Shown here: positions 24,641 to 37,223 of the stretch, one piece after another
How the letters are laid out: the number at the start of each line of letters is the position of its first letter
Position numbering within the stretch: the first letter of the stretch is position 1
Source of the DNA: Colius striatus
Taxonomy: Eukaryota; Chordata; Aves; Coliiformes; Coliidae
Direction: 5' to 3'
DNA length: 64,000 nucleotides
NCBI RefSeq assembly: GCF_028858725.1
Contig: NC_084771.1
Span: 9,886,915-9,950,914, forward strand
Position numbers and translations under genes: made by a program
Notes under the pieces: generated by a model
Databases searched by the model: none
Seen by the model: the letters and a program-made list of their open reading frames with translations, nothing else
What the model was told of the DNA's origin: nothing

Positions 24641-26539
24641 AACAGTGAGTAAGAAGTTTTGAACAGTCTCTCTTTGCTCCAACCTCATCCTGTGTTTCCC
24701 ACTTTCTCTCATTTTTCTCTTAAGACACTTTAAAACCCCTCCATTCTGGTTTCTCAGCACAAACAAATTAAAAGATAAAGCCTGCCCAAGGTCTTTGCTT
24801 CCCCTAAACAATAATGAAAACCCAGCAGGCACTCAGTACTCCCCAAATGCAAAGGGCCAGCAATAAAGCTGACATTATTTGGTTGTACTCTTGCCTGGTA
24901 ATATGTTTCAGTCTCCCAGTGGCAAATACTGCTCTGACAGCATGGAGTTAAAGCAAAAGGCATGGCAATAAAACTGTTAGAGGCAGGATTTGGTAGCTGT
25001 CTTCTTGCAAATGCTGATTGCCCGGTGGCTTGTGCTGCTCAGGGCAGCTATGGCTTACACTCATAATGTTTAGTAGGTGAAAGAAAAGCCTTGGAAAGCT
25101 GTAGCCCATTACAGACATGGGCTAAACCTGAAATGGGAGGAGAAATGACTCAAAAATGGCCTTTTCTCCTACCTGGGAGTGCACAGGTATTGCAGCAAAG
25201 GCTGCTCATACCTGCCTGCTTCACTCCTCCCCTTCACCCCTCCTACAGCCACAGTGTTTCTGTATTTACACAGGAGAAACCTACCAGGAGCTGTTCTAAT
25301 AACCTGCTCCCAATTCCAGCTTAATGAAGGCTGCTGCACTCCTCTGCATTAATTCTTGTTCAAACTAGAGTGTTTCCTTTAGAAGGCGAAGAAGAAGTCT
25401 CTTCCAGTGACTCTTCAGCGACAGGCTCTCTGCCATGGTCAGCACGGTGTGGGTGGGCAGTCTCCAACTTTCCCCATTGCTAAAAACCACAGCAACTCCT
25501 TTTGAGGGCCAGCTACCAAACACCATTTTGCCAGATAACCCCTCAGTGTTAAATCTGTCCAGGTGCCTTACAAGAGGCTGCATTTAAAATGTCCCTTAAC
25601 CTTTTATTTCTTCATAAACTGTGCTCCTTGGGTGTTTTCTCATGACGGTGTGTTTTCCAGCCCTCGGGGGAGTCTTTCTGGAGTCACAGCAGAGGTAATA
25701 AAAACCTCCCTTGTCTTCCTTGGTGCCTCTCTTTTTGGTTCCTTGGAAGCATGAGCTCCTCTTGGCTGAGCATCTCATTAGGAGCTCATCCTCAGCTGAT
25801 TATTCCTCTTCTGAGTCACTGTTTTCTATGACCTGGTAGCTGACATTGAAAAACATGTTGTTTACTTAAGCTCAGCTCATTAAGTGATCCAGATGAGGTG
25901 TGGTGTCAGCGGCCTGCCCCTGCCTCCTCTTGCTCCTGCAAATCACCAGTAATGATTTTAGATCTTCTTGCAGGTCACATTTAGCAGTGTGGGGTCAAGG
26001 ACTGACAGGAAGGGAGCTGTGCCTCCTTCAGTGCTGCTTCTGCTCAGAGGCCTATCAGTTAGTTTTCAGGCCAATTAATATTGGTCATATTGACTTATAT
26101 GGTTCCTCTTTCTGGAGAAAAATACTGTGAAAGCCAGGATCAGATGTTGTATTAACATTAAGGTTTCTTCTAGCAGCGCTACTACTTTAAAGCATGACAT
26201 TAAGGCAAGTATCTGGTTAATTTGACAAAGCTTACTTTCCATAACGTTACAGTCTCTTCTTGAAGTGATTTACCAGGAGGCCTCTTACTCTACCTTATTT
26301 TGCTGGCATTGCTGTCAGTATGACAGAGACATTTGCTCCAGTAAAGGCCACAGCTTCCCTCTGATTCCCAGGTGGGCTCAGCCTTCAGCTGAGTCTTTTG
26401 CAGTGCCCTGCATTATTGCAAAACGAGATGTCCCCAATTCATCTCCTTTGCAGGCACAAGTGCTCCTTCCTTGGGCACCTCTGGCCACTTCTGCCTAGGG
26501 CTGGGGCTGTGGTGGCTGTGGCACCGCTGGGTTCATGGC

Positions 26540-26584
26540 TGGACTCAAAACTCTTTTCCAACCTCAGTGATTCTGTGATTCTGC
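26540..26584 (+). mobile_element. CR1 tail fragment
   Basis: About 45 bp of sense CR1 end: CTTTTCCAACCTCAGTGATT followed by CTGTGATTCTG. Confidence 0.55.
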
Positions 26585-27748
26585 CTCCTCCACAAGCAGG
26601 CTGGGAATGTAAAAGCTCAGATCATGATCCAGAGGTACCTGAGGATGTAAGTTTCTCCCAACAGCACAGCACTGCCAAACAAGACCTAGTTCAGAACAGA
26701 ACACTGTTAAAAAGGCCTCTTTAAGGCACAAAATTGTTCTCCAGCTCTTTAAAACTCATGCATACCTGTAGATCCAAAAATAAGCATCTGGAATAACCTC
26801 TTGAGATATCCTTTGGATAGAAAATGTTGTTTAAGACATAAACATGAGCTTTCTCCCGACCAGAAGAGAAGGGATTCTCCATCCACCTGCCTCCTGATGG
26901 AGAGGCCCACTGCTAGCACAGCACAGCAACATAGGCAGAGTACTGAGAGGGGGAAAAGAGCAAAGCTAGGCTGTCAGGAGTTGCTAGATGCTTAGATTTC
27001 CTCTCCAGTTTGTTCTGGGCTGGTACACCTGTGTATACTGGCTTCAATTGCCTGCTCAGTACCTGGCTCTGCTGATACTTCAGTACATGAGGATTTGAGT
27101 TTCTCAAGGCTTTTTAAATCAGGTGTAGAAGCTCCCAAGAGACTCAGATTTTCTGCACCTCACTGCATTTGGATTATTACTTATCTATATTGTGAATAAA
27201 TTCTTTTAATATCTTTTTAGGAGAAAGAAAACCCAACGTTTTGCTCACCTACACTGCATACCAAATAACCAGCTTTTAAGACCCTGGAGGATTTAAAGCA
27301 AATTTATTTACCCTCACTGAAGGAAATGACATTAAACTTACCATGGAAAAGTGTTGCAATTCTCCTTTGCTATTCAGACATTAGCAAATTGAAAACACTT
27401 CAGGATGAATTACACTGTGCTTTTGCTATAGATTTTGGATTTTCCCCCACTCTACAGCAAAGTTCTCTATGCAAATATCTTTTCCCTTTTGCAGGCTTTT
27501 TGAAACAAGCTGCTACATCAATCCTATTTTTTTTCAGAGCTGTTAAGGTGACACGTGTGCACAGCCCATGAATTGTTATTAGTGTCAACTGGCTACTGAA
27601 ATCCACTAAATGGTCCTGAAAATAATCAGTTTATTCTGTACCTGATCAGCTTTGTTAGGGCATTTGCAAATAAACTCCACCAAATCACACCAAGGGAGGT
27701 CTTTTTCCTGAGCTGTCTGTCCTGAACCTCAGCTACAAGTTTTTACCA

Positions 27749-27990
27749 CTGAATCACAGAATCTCAACGGTTGGAAGGCACCTGGAAAGCTCATCCAGTC
27801 CAACTCCCCTGCCAGAGCAGGGCCACCTAGAGTAGGGCACACAGGAACTCAACCAGGTGGGTTTGAACGTCTCCAGAGAAGGAGACTCCACAACCCATGT
27901 GAGCAGCACTTCCAGTGCTCCCTCACCTCAACAGGGAAGAAACTCTTCCTTGTATTTCTTTGGGACCTCTTCTGTTCCAGTTTGTACTAA
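27749..27990 (-). mobile_element. CR1 LINE fragment
   Basis: Antisense CR1: GAATCACAGAATCTCAACGG, GAGAAGGAGACTCCACAACC and TCACCTCAACAGGGAAG in the usual order. Confidence 0.85.
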
Positions 27991-29068
27991 GGTGTGAACC
28001 AGCAGAACCCAGCTGCCATCTCTGCACATTGCTGCATGTTCATCTCCCAGATAAGTGGCAAATACCTACCTGAAGAGTCTGAAGTCAGAGTTGTTGTTAT
28101 TGTTACTATTATCACCCCACAGAGGTAAAGAATAACATGTTTTATTCCTTTGCTGCTTGCCATTTGATGGTCTTCAAGACTTTTGGTAAGATTAACCAAT
28201 TACAAGTATTTTAAAAGAGACAAACAACCAACTAAAATGACTTGTCAGATGTCATAAAGTACTAAGAGGCTGTTCCAGGAGCATAAACCAACACCTTATC
28301 CCTCCATTCAAACAGTGGATTATGCACCACCTCCTATTTGCTCAATAATCCCTAACATTTTGCTGCTCAAGTTACTGGTGTATAACACTTTTATCCTGCT
28401 CTGACCTTGCCTAGTATGCAGAAAAAGTAGGGAGCAAAGACAGGATTCACTGTCATGCATAAATCACTCTGTCACCTCCTGTTTCTGCAGTTCTTTGAGG
28501 TCTGCCATTGGAGCACTCAGATGGATGTCCTGCTGAGTTACTAACTGCCAATACTCACACTCCATGGCTGTCATCAATCCTTGACACAAGGCTTTCCCTG
28601 AGAAAGTGGATCCCTCAGATCAGCTGCTCCCTGAATTATGGATGTTTGACAACAGGATGCATTTTTTTTGCCTCCTTCAAAGATGTCTGAGAAAATGAAA
28701 GTGGACACACACACATCCTCAGCCACAGGGTCTCTCTTCAGGGGATAGTTTCTCCAGCTACTGGAATCTGTCAGAGGTAGGAGCACTGCCTACATAAAAA
28801 TATCTGTGGGGTGCCAGGAATGACGCAACTTTTCCCAGTGACAAATATTTGGTTCATTAAAACTGCAAAATTGCTTTGGGACACTAAATTTACTCTTCCT
28901 AATCTATAGTTTTTTAATTTGAAGAGCCAAGCCAGAGCTGTTAGGTCATGGTTTGACCCCACAGCAAATTCAACTGTGATGCAGGATCTGTATTGCAGCA
29001 ATGATGCAAAGGACTGATCTGATTTAAACTCACTCTCCCAACTCCAGTTTGCTTTCAAAAACTCTTCT

Positions 29069-29360
29069 GGTTTTGGCTGAGATGGTTAGTGTCCTTCGCA
29101 GTAGCTGGTACAGGGCTGTGACCGGGATTTGTGATAACACAGGGATGGTTTAGTGCCTGCTCAGCAGGGCTTGTGTAGCGTCAAGGCCTGTTCTGCTCCT
29201 TGCCCTGCCCTGCCCTGCCAGCGAGGAGGCTGGGGGTGCACAAGCAGCTGAGAAGGAGCGTGGCCAGCAGAGCTGGCCCAAACTGGCCGCGGGGATGTTT
29301 CAGACCGCAGAACTTCACACCCAGTATATAAACTGTGGGGAGCTGGCGAGGAGGAGCCTG
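29069..29360 (+). mobile_element. Degenerate ERV LTR remnant with TATA box, upstream of RLIM
   Basis: GGTTTTGGCTGAGATGG, GCAGTAGCTGGTACAGGGCTG, TGATAACACAGGGATGG and GTCAAGGCCTGTTCTGCTCC align block by block with the minus strand of the solo LTR at 37224-37784, so this copy is on the plus strand. The U3-like part ends with TATATAA at 29325-29331. The part after the TATA box is lost or unrecognisable. No internal viral coding sequence is adjacent. Confidence 0.75.
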
Positions 29361-29770
29361 GTTAACGGAGTAACAGGTTAGCCCTCTGCAAGAAAGCCGT
29401 ACACTGGCTTGGGTAGCCCTCTCTGTCAGTCCAGCCACATGCTGTACCATCTGTCCTTCACGACATGCCTTCTTCTCTGTGTACAGCACAACCTGTGACA
29501 GTGAAACGTCTCCTTCCAAGTCCTTTACGGGGTAGCCTTTTGAGGCATTAAAAAGCTGCACTCCACCGGCCACACAGCCCCTCACTGCGGAGCCTCGAGA
29601 CCCTCCGCGGCTGCAGGAGGCTGCGGGCTGGCCCGGAGGGGCTCCGGCCGCCGCCTGGCTCTGGGGCCACAGCCCTCAGCCTTTACCCCTCTTCAAAATG
29701 GCGGCGGCGGCGCCGCTCTGTCCGCGCGGTCCTCCACGCTCCTCGGGCCGGGCGGCGCGGCGGCGGCGGC

Positions 29771-29781
29771 TGCGCATGCGC
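29771..29781. promoter_or_regulatory. NRF1 binding motif
   Basis: TGCGCATGCGC is a perfect palindromic match to the NRF1 consensus inside the RLIM CpG island, roughly 90-100 bp before the inferred non-coding first exon. Confidence 0.7.
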
Positions 29782-29859
29782 GGCGGCGGGGGGAGGGGAG
29801 CTCCCGCACTTCACTTCCGCCTGCTGGCAGCCGCTTCCGGGCCCCCGTTCCCTGGTAAC

Positions 29860-30018
29860 AATGGAGCAGAAAATGGCCGCCTGAGAGGACAGGGTGGGCG
29901 ACGCTGCGGTTGTTTGGGGACGGACGGAGCGGGGCGAGCTGGGACACAGCCCGCTGAGGAGCGGGGAGAGCAGAGGGACGAGAGCTGGGGACGCGGCGGC
30001 CGGCGGTGGCGGCGGGCG
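29860..30018 (+). other. RLIM: RLIM non-coding exon 1 (5' end approximate)
   Basis: A consensus donor GCG|GTGAGT lies at 30018/30019 within the CpG island. The exon start is not visible; about 29860 is a guess from the ETS/YY1 cluster just upstream. The next confident exon begins at 40302 with 5'UTR sequence. An extra 5'UTR exon in between cannot be excluded. Confidence 0.5.
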
Positions 30019-31094
30019 GTGAGTATCGGGGCTGGAGGCGGACTCTCAAAATGGCCCGGAGAAGGGAGAGGCCCAGGCCCAGGCCCAGGGGAGGCGGCAG
30101 CGGCGGCCGCGCTCCCCGCCCGGAGCCGGGGGCGGCCAGAGGCCCCCATGCCCTTGCTGCGTGTCGCCGTCGTGCGGGCCGCGGGGTCCCGGGCAGGGCA
30201 GGGCGGCTCCCGGCTCGGCGGGGCTCGGTCGGCCCCGGGCGCCCCGCGGCAGAGGCGGAGCGGGGTGCCGTGAGGCGGCCGGGGGCGGTGATGGCGGTCT
30301 GGGCGCGGGTGTGCCCGGGGCGCTGCGGAGATCCGCGGGCCCCGGATGGTCGAGCCAGCCGCACTCAGTCAGCCTGGGGCCTTTCCCCTTCCTCCCGGGG
30401 CGTGCGGCAGAGCCTGCCGCCGAAACGGGGCGAACCTGTTCCTCCATTAGGAGCTGGAGGAGGGTTTGCGTTCCCCCTTCGGGGAGGGCTGCTGGGCGCC
30501 TCAGGTGTCCGGTTGGACCGGAGGACTAATTGAAGCTAACCCCTTTTCGAAGGGGCGGAGTAGGGGGACAGTTACAGCCGCTATTTTGGGCCTTGCCGTG
30601 CTGTTCGGGAATCGCAGCTCACCAGGACCGTGTTTCAGTCTATCCTTCCCGTGAGTGGAGATAACGAAGCCCTGTTGTGGGAGACAGGAAAGAGGAGTTC
30701 TTTATATCTCGCTGTGTCTGTTATTAAAGGTTTTGATGAGTTTGTGAGCTGTTAAAACCTGTGATGTTTGCTGTTCCTGTCCTGTTAGTTTCTTTCCGGT
30801 TAAGCACGTCATCTTTGCTCTGTCACCTAATTTTTTCTATGCAAGTTCTTCCTTCTGTTTTTCAATGCTGTTTGTTGGCATTTAAGGTTTCTGTTAACTG
30901 TTTCAAAACCACTGTCAAACTCCAGCTAGATGTATGTATTTGTCTTCAGTGATCTGCTTTGATGGAGCAGCAATACCAGGTTGTATATAGTAATATCCGT
31001 ATATAATTAAGATTTATGATGGGTCTTCATTTTATTGTGTAGTAGAAAGAGCTCGACAAAAGATTTCATGGCCAAAAAACAAGTGAGTTTTTAA

Positions 31095-31405
31095 GAACAG
31101 TTTTGTTTGGCCATTTTTCAGAAAGATGGAGAAGCTTGGTAATAAGAATTCAAACTGGATTGTACCCACCAGTACCCTCACAGATCCAATTGTTTCCTTG
31201 TCTATATTGTCAGTACTGGTTAATTTCAAGTTGAAAGTCCTTACCAAAATGCTGAAGAAGCTCTGACACCAGTTTGTCCCTGAATTTTAATTGCAGTGAC
31301 TTGTCAGATGTGGTGTTAAAAACCCAGTTGGCTGCTTCTTGTGCCGGTTTGTTATCTTCATAGAGAGTCAGGTGCTTAATTTTGTCGTAGTGCTCAACCA
31401 CCAGT
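31095..31405 (-). pseudogene. Decayed coding-like relic of unknown parentage in RLIM intron 1
   Basis: The minus strand reads about 60 protein-like residues (for example LTLYEDNKPAQEAANWVF, then FRDKLVSELLQHFGKDF). After an in-frame stop the same frame continues in a protein-like way (NNWICEGTGGYNP) before further stops. The charged, balanced composition and continuation past the stop suggest a processed pseudogene fragment or an old element ORF. I do not recognise the parent protein. Confidence 0.35.
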
Positions 31406-31763
31406 TAAACTGATTCCTATATTCCCTTTATAGGTTTACCATTTGGGAATTAAAAGAATTACAGCTTAGAGTGATGCCTTGCCTGCTCCTGCCAAGGGTT
31501 AACACACCACACACTGTAAAATGAAGGGGTTCTGGTTATGTTGGAAAGCCTAAAAACCGCCGTCGTCTTTTCATCAGCGATTCTGACTACACCAGTGTTT
31601 GTCAGTGGAATAACCACAGCAGCATTTCTCAAGCCTGTAGTAGCTGTTATGCCTGTCATAGTTATTTTCGAGATTACTGAAGCCATAGACATGCCAAGGT
31701 GTGCTGGAAAACACTGTTACAAGTGTCTGGTCTCTGGTGGTTTTTTTGTCCTGGTATTTTTAA

Positions 31764-31822
31764 GGGACTGGATAGTGTGAGATGATCTCTAAAGGTCCCT
31801 TCCAACCCCTATTATTCTATGA
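31764..31822 (+). mobile_element. CR1 3'-end fragment
   Basis: Sense CR1 tail: GATGATCTCTAAAGGTCCCT ... CCAACCCCTATTATTCTATG. Confidence 0.8.
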
Positions 31823-34800
31823 TACTGAAATGGAAATGTTTCCAAAACACCTCTATGTTATTATACTTGCCTAGCTTGTTCCTTTATTCCACTTCTTTGT
31901 AGGAATGTATCAAAATCAAATCATTGATCACAGTAGAATGCTTTTAGTTGCAATGGAGGTGCGGTACTTTTTGGTTTACAGCCTTAACATAATGTTATTA
32001 CTTCATATATTTGAGTCTAAAGATTGCATTTCAGCCCAGCTGAGTACAGCTTAACATGTTACTAGGCTGTTCTGTGGACAGTGGCTATGTAGTAACATTT
32101 GAATCCAAACAAGATTACTGGGTGTTTATTCACATTTTTGTGACTTGATGAAGACTTAACAACTCTTGAGCTTGCAAAAATGAGTCTTGAAGGGATAAAA
32201 TCACATGTGGCCATCTCTGTCTTCAAGAGATTTTTATGGGGGTCTTGTGCACCTCAGAACCAACACTTTAAAACAGTGTAGTCATGTAATCTAAGAGTCA
32301 GGACCTTTGTAGGTGAGTAGAGATAGCCAGAAGCACCACAGAGACTCCATTTTGCTGTTGCACAGTTTCCCGCTGCAGTTAAGACGGAGGCCAGTATCTC
32401 TTTCAGCTGTTCAGCTTTATATTAATGAGGTACCTGGTAGTAGCTTTTTGCTGATGTGCAGTGTTGAAGCTCAGCCTTTTGCTCAGGGAGCTCTACAGAG
32501 TAGTATGGAGGTTTAAAACCATGTACCAATAATTGAGGATGCAGAAAAGTCAGCTCACATTTTCTCTTAATTTAGTAACTTGAAAACATATTGCTTAGAG
32601 CACTCAACTTCAATAGGCAAGATGTGTGTGCACACAGTCTTGTTAAAATGCTTGAGCTTGCCTACTTTGTTGTATCATCAGAAATTGGATTCTAGCCTTA
32701 ACATTTGAATTTAAGTAGATCTCTGTGTTTTACCTCATTTTGTTTTCCACTTCTGTGTTTGTTAGGCACTGGATACTAACAACAACGACAATCCATGTAT
32801 CAGAATTCCTGTGTGGGTTGTGGTTGTAGTGATTACAATTGTTTTCTTGGCCTTTTGCTTTCAGTACCAGCTGTATTGGCAGCAGTTTTGTGGGAAAAGT
32901 GAGGTTCAGAAGCAAACTTAAAGATAGAAGTTTTTCTCTTCAATTGAAATCCATTGAGTTAGGATTGTCTTAGTGCTTTCACTAAGCTGGAGTTTTGTTT
33001 CTTCAGAAATCAAAATACTACATGGTGGTCGTAATGTACAGCTTCCTTGGATCTCAGTCCTGTTTGTCTCAATCCTTTGATTTGATGTTTGTCTTGATCC
33101 TTTCTGTGTCAACACTGGTTACTTGTGTGCAGCGTTTACTTCTTCCTTTTGCCTTCAGAATGGATCTTGTGCTTGCTGACCTAGCAGGCAGCTCACTTAT
33201 GGGGAAAAATGCTGTCATTTCAAGAGGCTTCAGTGCTGGGAACTTGTTACACTTTGTATATGCCAAGCTTTCTCTTCTCTAATAGCTTCTGAATTTGAGG
33301 GCCAGAGACAGTGCTCTCTTAATTTCTTTCTCAGCTTGCATGCAAAAAGAGTTGGTTTAGTACTTGCAGATGATAAAATGTGAAGCCTTGGGTTTTGGCA
33401 GTTCGTGCTGCATTTTATTTTCAGCACTCCATCTTCATTCCACATGCTCACACTATTCAGCAATTGCTGAACCCTTTCATATGGAAGATAACATTGGAAA
33501 ACAGTAATGAGTTTTGTTTCTTTTTTAAACTCTCTTTGAGCTGGGAATTTATACAGCAAGATGGTTACTCTGTCTTAGATACAATAGGACTGTTAGAGAC
33601 TACTGGGATTCTTTACCTTGATTTCTTCACTTTTCTGTGACTCCTCAGGAGCTGATGGTACCTCTAAGAGTGTTCCTCTTTATCTCAACAGTTGCTTCTC
33701 TTTTTTTTCCCCACTCTACTGAATTTTCTGCTGAAGTATTAATCTGCATTCTGTTGTTTCAAATGTGTATTCAGAATGACATCTCATTTTACAGCTTTCA
33801 AACATACTGGAGGAGTGAAATAGCTGAATTGATGTTTTAAGGCTCCTTGTTAAGCTGGCATTTAAATTTTATAGTAGGACTCTTGATAGAAGACAATTTT
33901 CTTCAAGCTTTCCAAAAGTGGTCCGTGTTTCATGGTATTTTTTTGAGGCAAAGAGGACATGGGGAGTTCTTGAGTGTGTAAAAATCTGTGGTAAGTTTAG
34001 TAGAAATCTAGTAGGAGCGTAGGTGTGTTCATCAGAGTGTCAACAGAAAGGAAAGACAGCAGGGAGAAAAAAGAGTACACAAACATTCATAATGCAACTT
34101 TGAAAACTAGAGAAGTTTGTTACTAAGAAGGAGAGGAGTGAGTTGTACCTGTGCTGTCAAAGCCTTCGGTGTGATCACAGAAGGCGACTTGTGCACTTAC
34201 ATAAATGGAATAAAAACCCCAAACCCACCCAGACTTCAGGTAGTGAAGCTCCATGCATAATACAAATAGACAACTGGTTTATAGTATCATTTTCCTTTAA
34301 TGATGGGGTTCACTGACAATTCTTGCTCCTGCTTTTGAGCTTGCAGATTCGAATGATACATTTACAATGAAAATGTACTTTGTCACATCTTTCTGCTAGT
34401 TTGGAGTATTGAGAAACTGGCTACTGATTGGTGTGGAAACTATTTTTCAACTTCTAATTCTTCTAGGAAAATCTCGTAGTTGGGAGGTGGGGTGGGATCA
34501 GATGAATGCTACATGCGAAGTTGGTTCTGTTTGTGCTTAACTTCGTGACAGAACTGTCTGTTCTAGCTGCTGTTGCTGTGTCATTTGAGAAATGGAATTG
34601 GAGAGACTCCTGACTGGGGCTGATGCTGCCAAGCGGGATGGCACGTTAGAGCTGCTGAAGTCAGAGTTCACCCAGAGAGCTTTGAACAGGCAGCTGTGTT
34701 GTACTTCTGCTCCAGAGCTAAAATGTCTTTGAGGTACCTTCAATGAAAGCAGAGGAGGAAAAAATAGTTAATCTGTAACAACCCACAACAGAGCATAAGT

Positions 34801-37223
34801 ACTTCTGGCTTCCACTACTGAGTCACTTCTTTTAGTCAAAGGGTTTGATGATTTCTGCAGACTGGAAGTAAGCAAGGTGCTCTACTGGTCGAAGTACTTA
34901 ATTAAGATGAGGTTATGAATCATAAATGAGAAATTAGCCTTCTGCTGAGCACATCTATGAAACACTCATATTGCCATAATCTTTTTTTTTTGTTTGTGCA
35001 GAGGTATTAATTATGTTGCTGGGACATGAGGTAATTCAGGAAACATTCATAACCTACCAGGCACTACAAATTCTCAAGTAACGTTGAAATACCGGTAACA
35101 CCAAGGTGGGGACAAATTTAGAGGACGTTTTTGTTGCACAGCTGGCTCATGAACATCTGAGTTGTTGCTCCAGGTTTAATTTAGTGTCTTTCTCCTGCTA
35201 AAATTTTAGACTTGTCCCATAAGTAACAAAGATTGTAACTTTAAGCTGTTACTTTTTCATTTAACCCTGCAAATGAGTGATTTCTGAGTTTGTCAGATCT
35301 TCTAAGTCTTACCTAGGTAGTTTAATGACAGTTCTAATGGTTTATATTGTGGGGAGAGGGGTTAATTAAAAATACAGATAATTAATGTCAGGAGATGTCA
35401 CACATTTTAGAAGGAGGAAGAGCTAATGAGGAAGAGCTAATTATTTATCACTGTACTACTTCTGGGAAGAATTCTGTAGTCTAAACCATGTGGAGATTCA
35501 CAGTGTTATTGCTGAAGGTTTGTGGAAAACACAAGTGTTCTATCACTGCTTGCAGTCCCACTAGATTGTTTTGAAGCAGTAGGGAATGCCTGACTGATTT
35601 TATCTAGTTTACATAGTTTGGCATAAGGGAAAATGTAAAATAAGAAGGATAACTTTGAAGGAATACCTTGTACTCTTGTACTAGAATGGTTCCTATCCAA
35701 AAGAGCATAATATTACTTCCTCTTGAATAAAGGAATGTAGCAAACAAATACCTTTATTGGGCTTACTGTTTTTACTCTTGCAGTCTCTAGCAGCAGTGGA
35801 GAGACAGCTACTCATTTGTGCTGTGAAATCTCTGAGGTTGCTGAAGCATAACTGCAGGGAAGATACTTTGCTGGCTTGTGGAAGGATGGGAATGCAAATT
35901 AAGAATTCTCTGTAGTTAAGGTGTCTGGATATTCAACTGATGATGAATATTCTTTCTTTTTTTTTAGGAGAAAATTGCTTATGCTAGCTATGATTCTGTG
36001 CAGCTTACAGATCTGTGCAGCCTTTGGGTGGTTTCCTGCCCATCCTTCGTGCATTTTTCTGTAGAGGATTTTTTCATTGCTGAATGTCTGAGCTGAAGTT
36101 GGCAGTAATTAACAGATCTGAACTTCCTGCTCATACACGTGACCTTGCCCAGCCTTTGTCAACTCGGTGCTGACAAGGGAGCACACTAAAGAAGGATATT
36201 CTGACTCTCTTACTTTTGTAAGAACAAAGTCTTGTTTTCAGTTGAACTAAACCACTGGAAGAAACAGAAACAGCTGGAAGTGCACCTGCTTATTAGATAA
36301 TCAAATGATGGTTATTTTCTTGTAACTTAATAGTATACCTGTTGGTTTTCCCTCATCAGGTTTCTGTGTGTCATTGTAGTTACTTCCTTAAGCCAGTGTT
36401 CATTTTCTGCAGTGTATGAGCTGAGAGCAGAATCCTGAACGAGGTTTTTCAAGTTGTTTCTGCAACGCTCTGCCGTGCTGAAATAGGAGTGAGCTGACAT
36501 AGTAACTGCTACTGTGGAAATCCTGTTGTACAGCCAGATGGGACCTATGGAGTCATGCTGAGGCAGTACTAGTCTAAATATTGTAGCAAGTTCAGTCTGG
36601 TGGTGCAGGAGGTAAAGCTTAAAATGGACAATGTGGACAATGAGCTGAGATGGACAGTGAGGAGAGAGAAAGGAATAGAAGTCTTGGGGTAGAAATCCCT
36701 TCTTCCATTTATTTACTGGTTATAATATCAGAATTCTATTTTGAAGAATATTGTCACATTTGCTGTCAACAGCAAGGCAGGGAAAATGTGTTGATGTGCA
36801 TTTATGTGTTTCTTTGCCATCTGTATTTCCATCAGTGTAAACATCCTGATTAGATATATAGCATTTCTAGGACATGGAAGCTAAACAGCATGAAATTGGG
36901 CTACAGTGGGCTTGTATAATCTGTTAGAGTAGCTTGTAATAGGAAAATACAGCGAGTTTGTCACTAGTAGAAGTAGTCCTCATGTAAATGAAATTCTTTA
37001 TTCAAGATCTCACCTCTAAGACATTTTTTCTTAGCAATAGCGTTTTTTCAGTCATGATTCCCAGTGGTTTAGGAGGGAAGATGAGATGGTGGAGGACAAA
37101 AGAGTAGGAAACCTGTTAAATAAGACTGACTTTGGCTTACTCTGAACGTTTACTAAAGGATCACCTATGGAAGTGTACACCAGTCTGTTGGTAAAGAAGA
37201 AATTCCCACCTTGTCTTCACATA

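Larger units (their letters stand above)
12746..29068. other. NEXMIF-RLIM spacer, no gene seen
   Basis: No ORF in this 16-kb stretch resembles a known protein; all open frames are short and unsupported. It contains CR1 fragments (12829-12888, 13125-13705, 14775-15045, 21803-21880, 22180-22562, 24530-24640, 26540-26584, 27749-27990), copy B of the unclassified repeat (18955-19530), and AT-rich unique segments that may hold regulatory elements (for example 14330-14700). The rest appears to be unique, non-coding sequence. Confidence 0.7.
29570..30480. promoter_or_regulatory. RLIM: CpG island, RLIM promoter
   Basis: Very GC- and CpG-rich sequence surrounds the inferred first exon. Visible factor motifs include a perfect NRF1 palindrome at 29771-29781, a YY1-type AAAATGGCGGC at 29695-29705, and ETS-type CTTCCG cores near 29814 and 29834. 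No TATA box lies inside the island, which is typical of a broadly expressed gene such as RLIM. Confidence 0.8.

Noticed and set aside
29693-30364. 223-codon minus-strand ORF and overlapping plus-strand ORFs in the RLIM CpG island
   Set aside because: GC-rich sequence lacks stop codons by composition; the translations are Pro/Arg/Ala-rich with no domain, and all strands are open at once.
35968-36200. Alternative 5'UTR exon in RLIM intron 1 after TTTTTTTTTAG
   Set aside because: The acceptor is strong, but no clear donor or conserved content is seen; it is noted only as a possibility.
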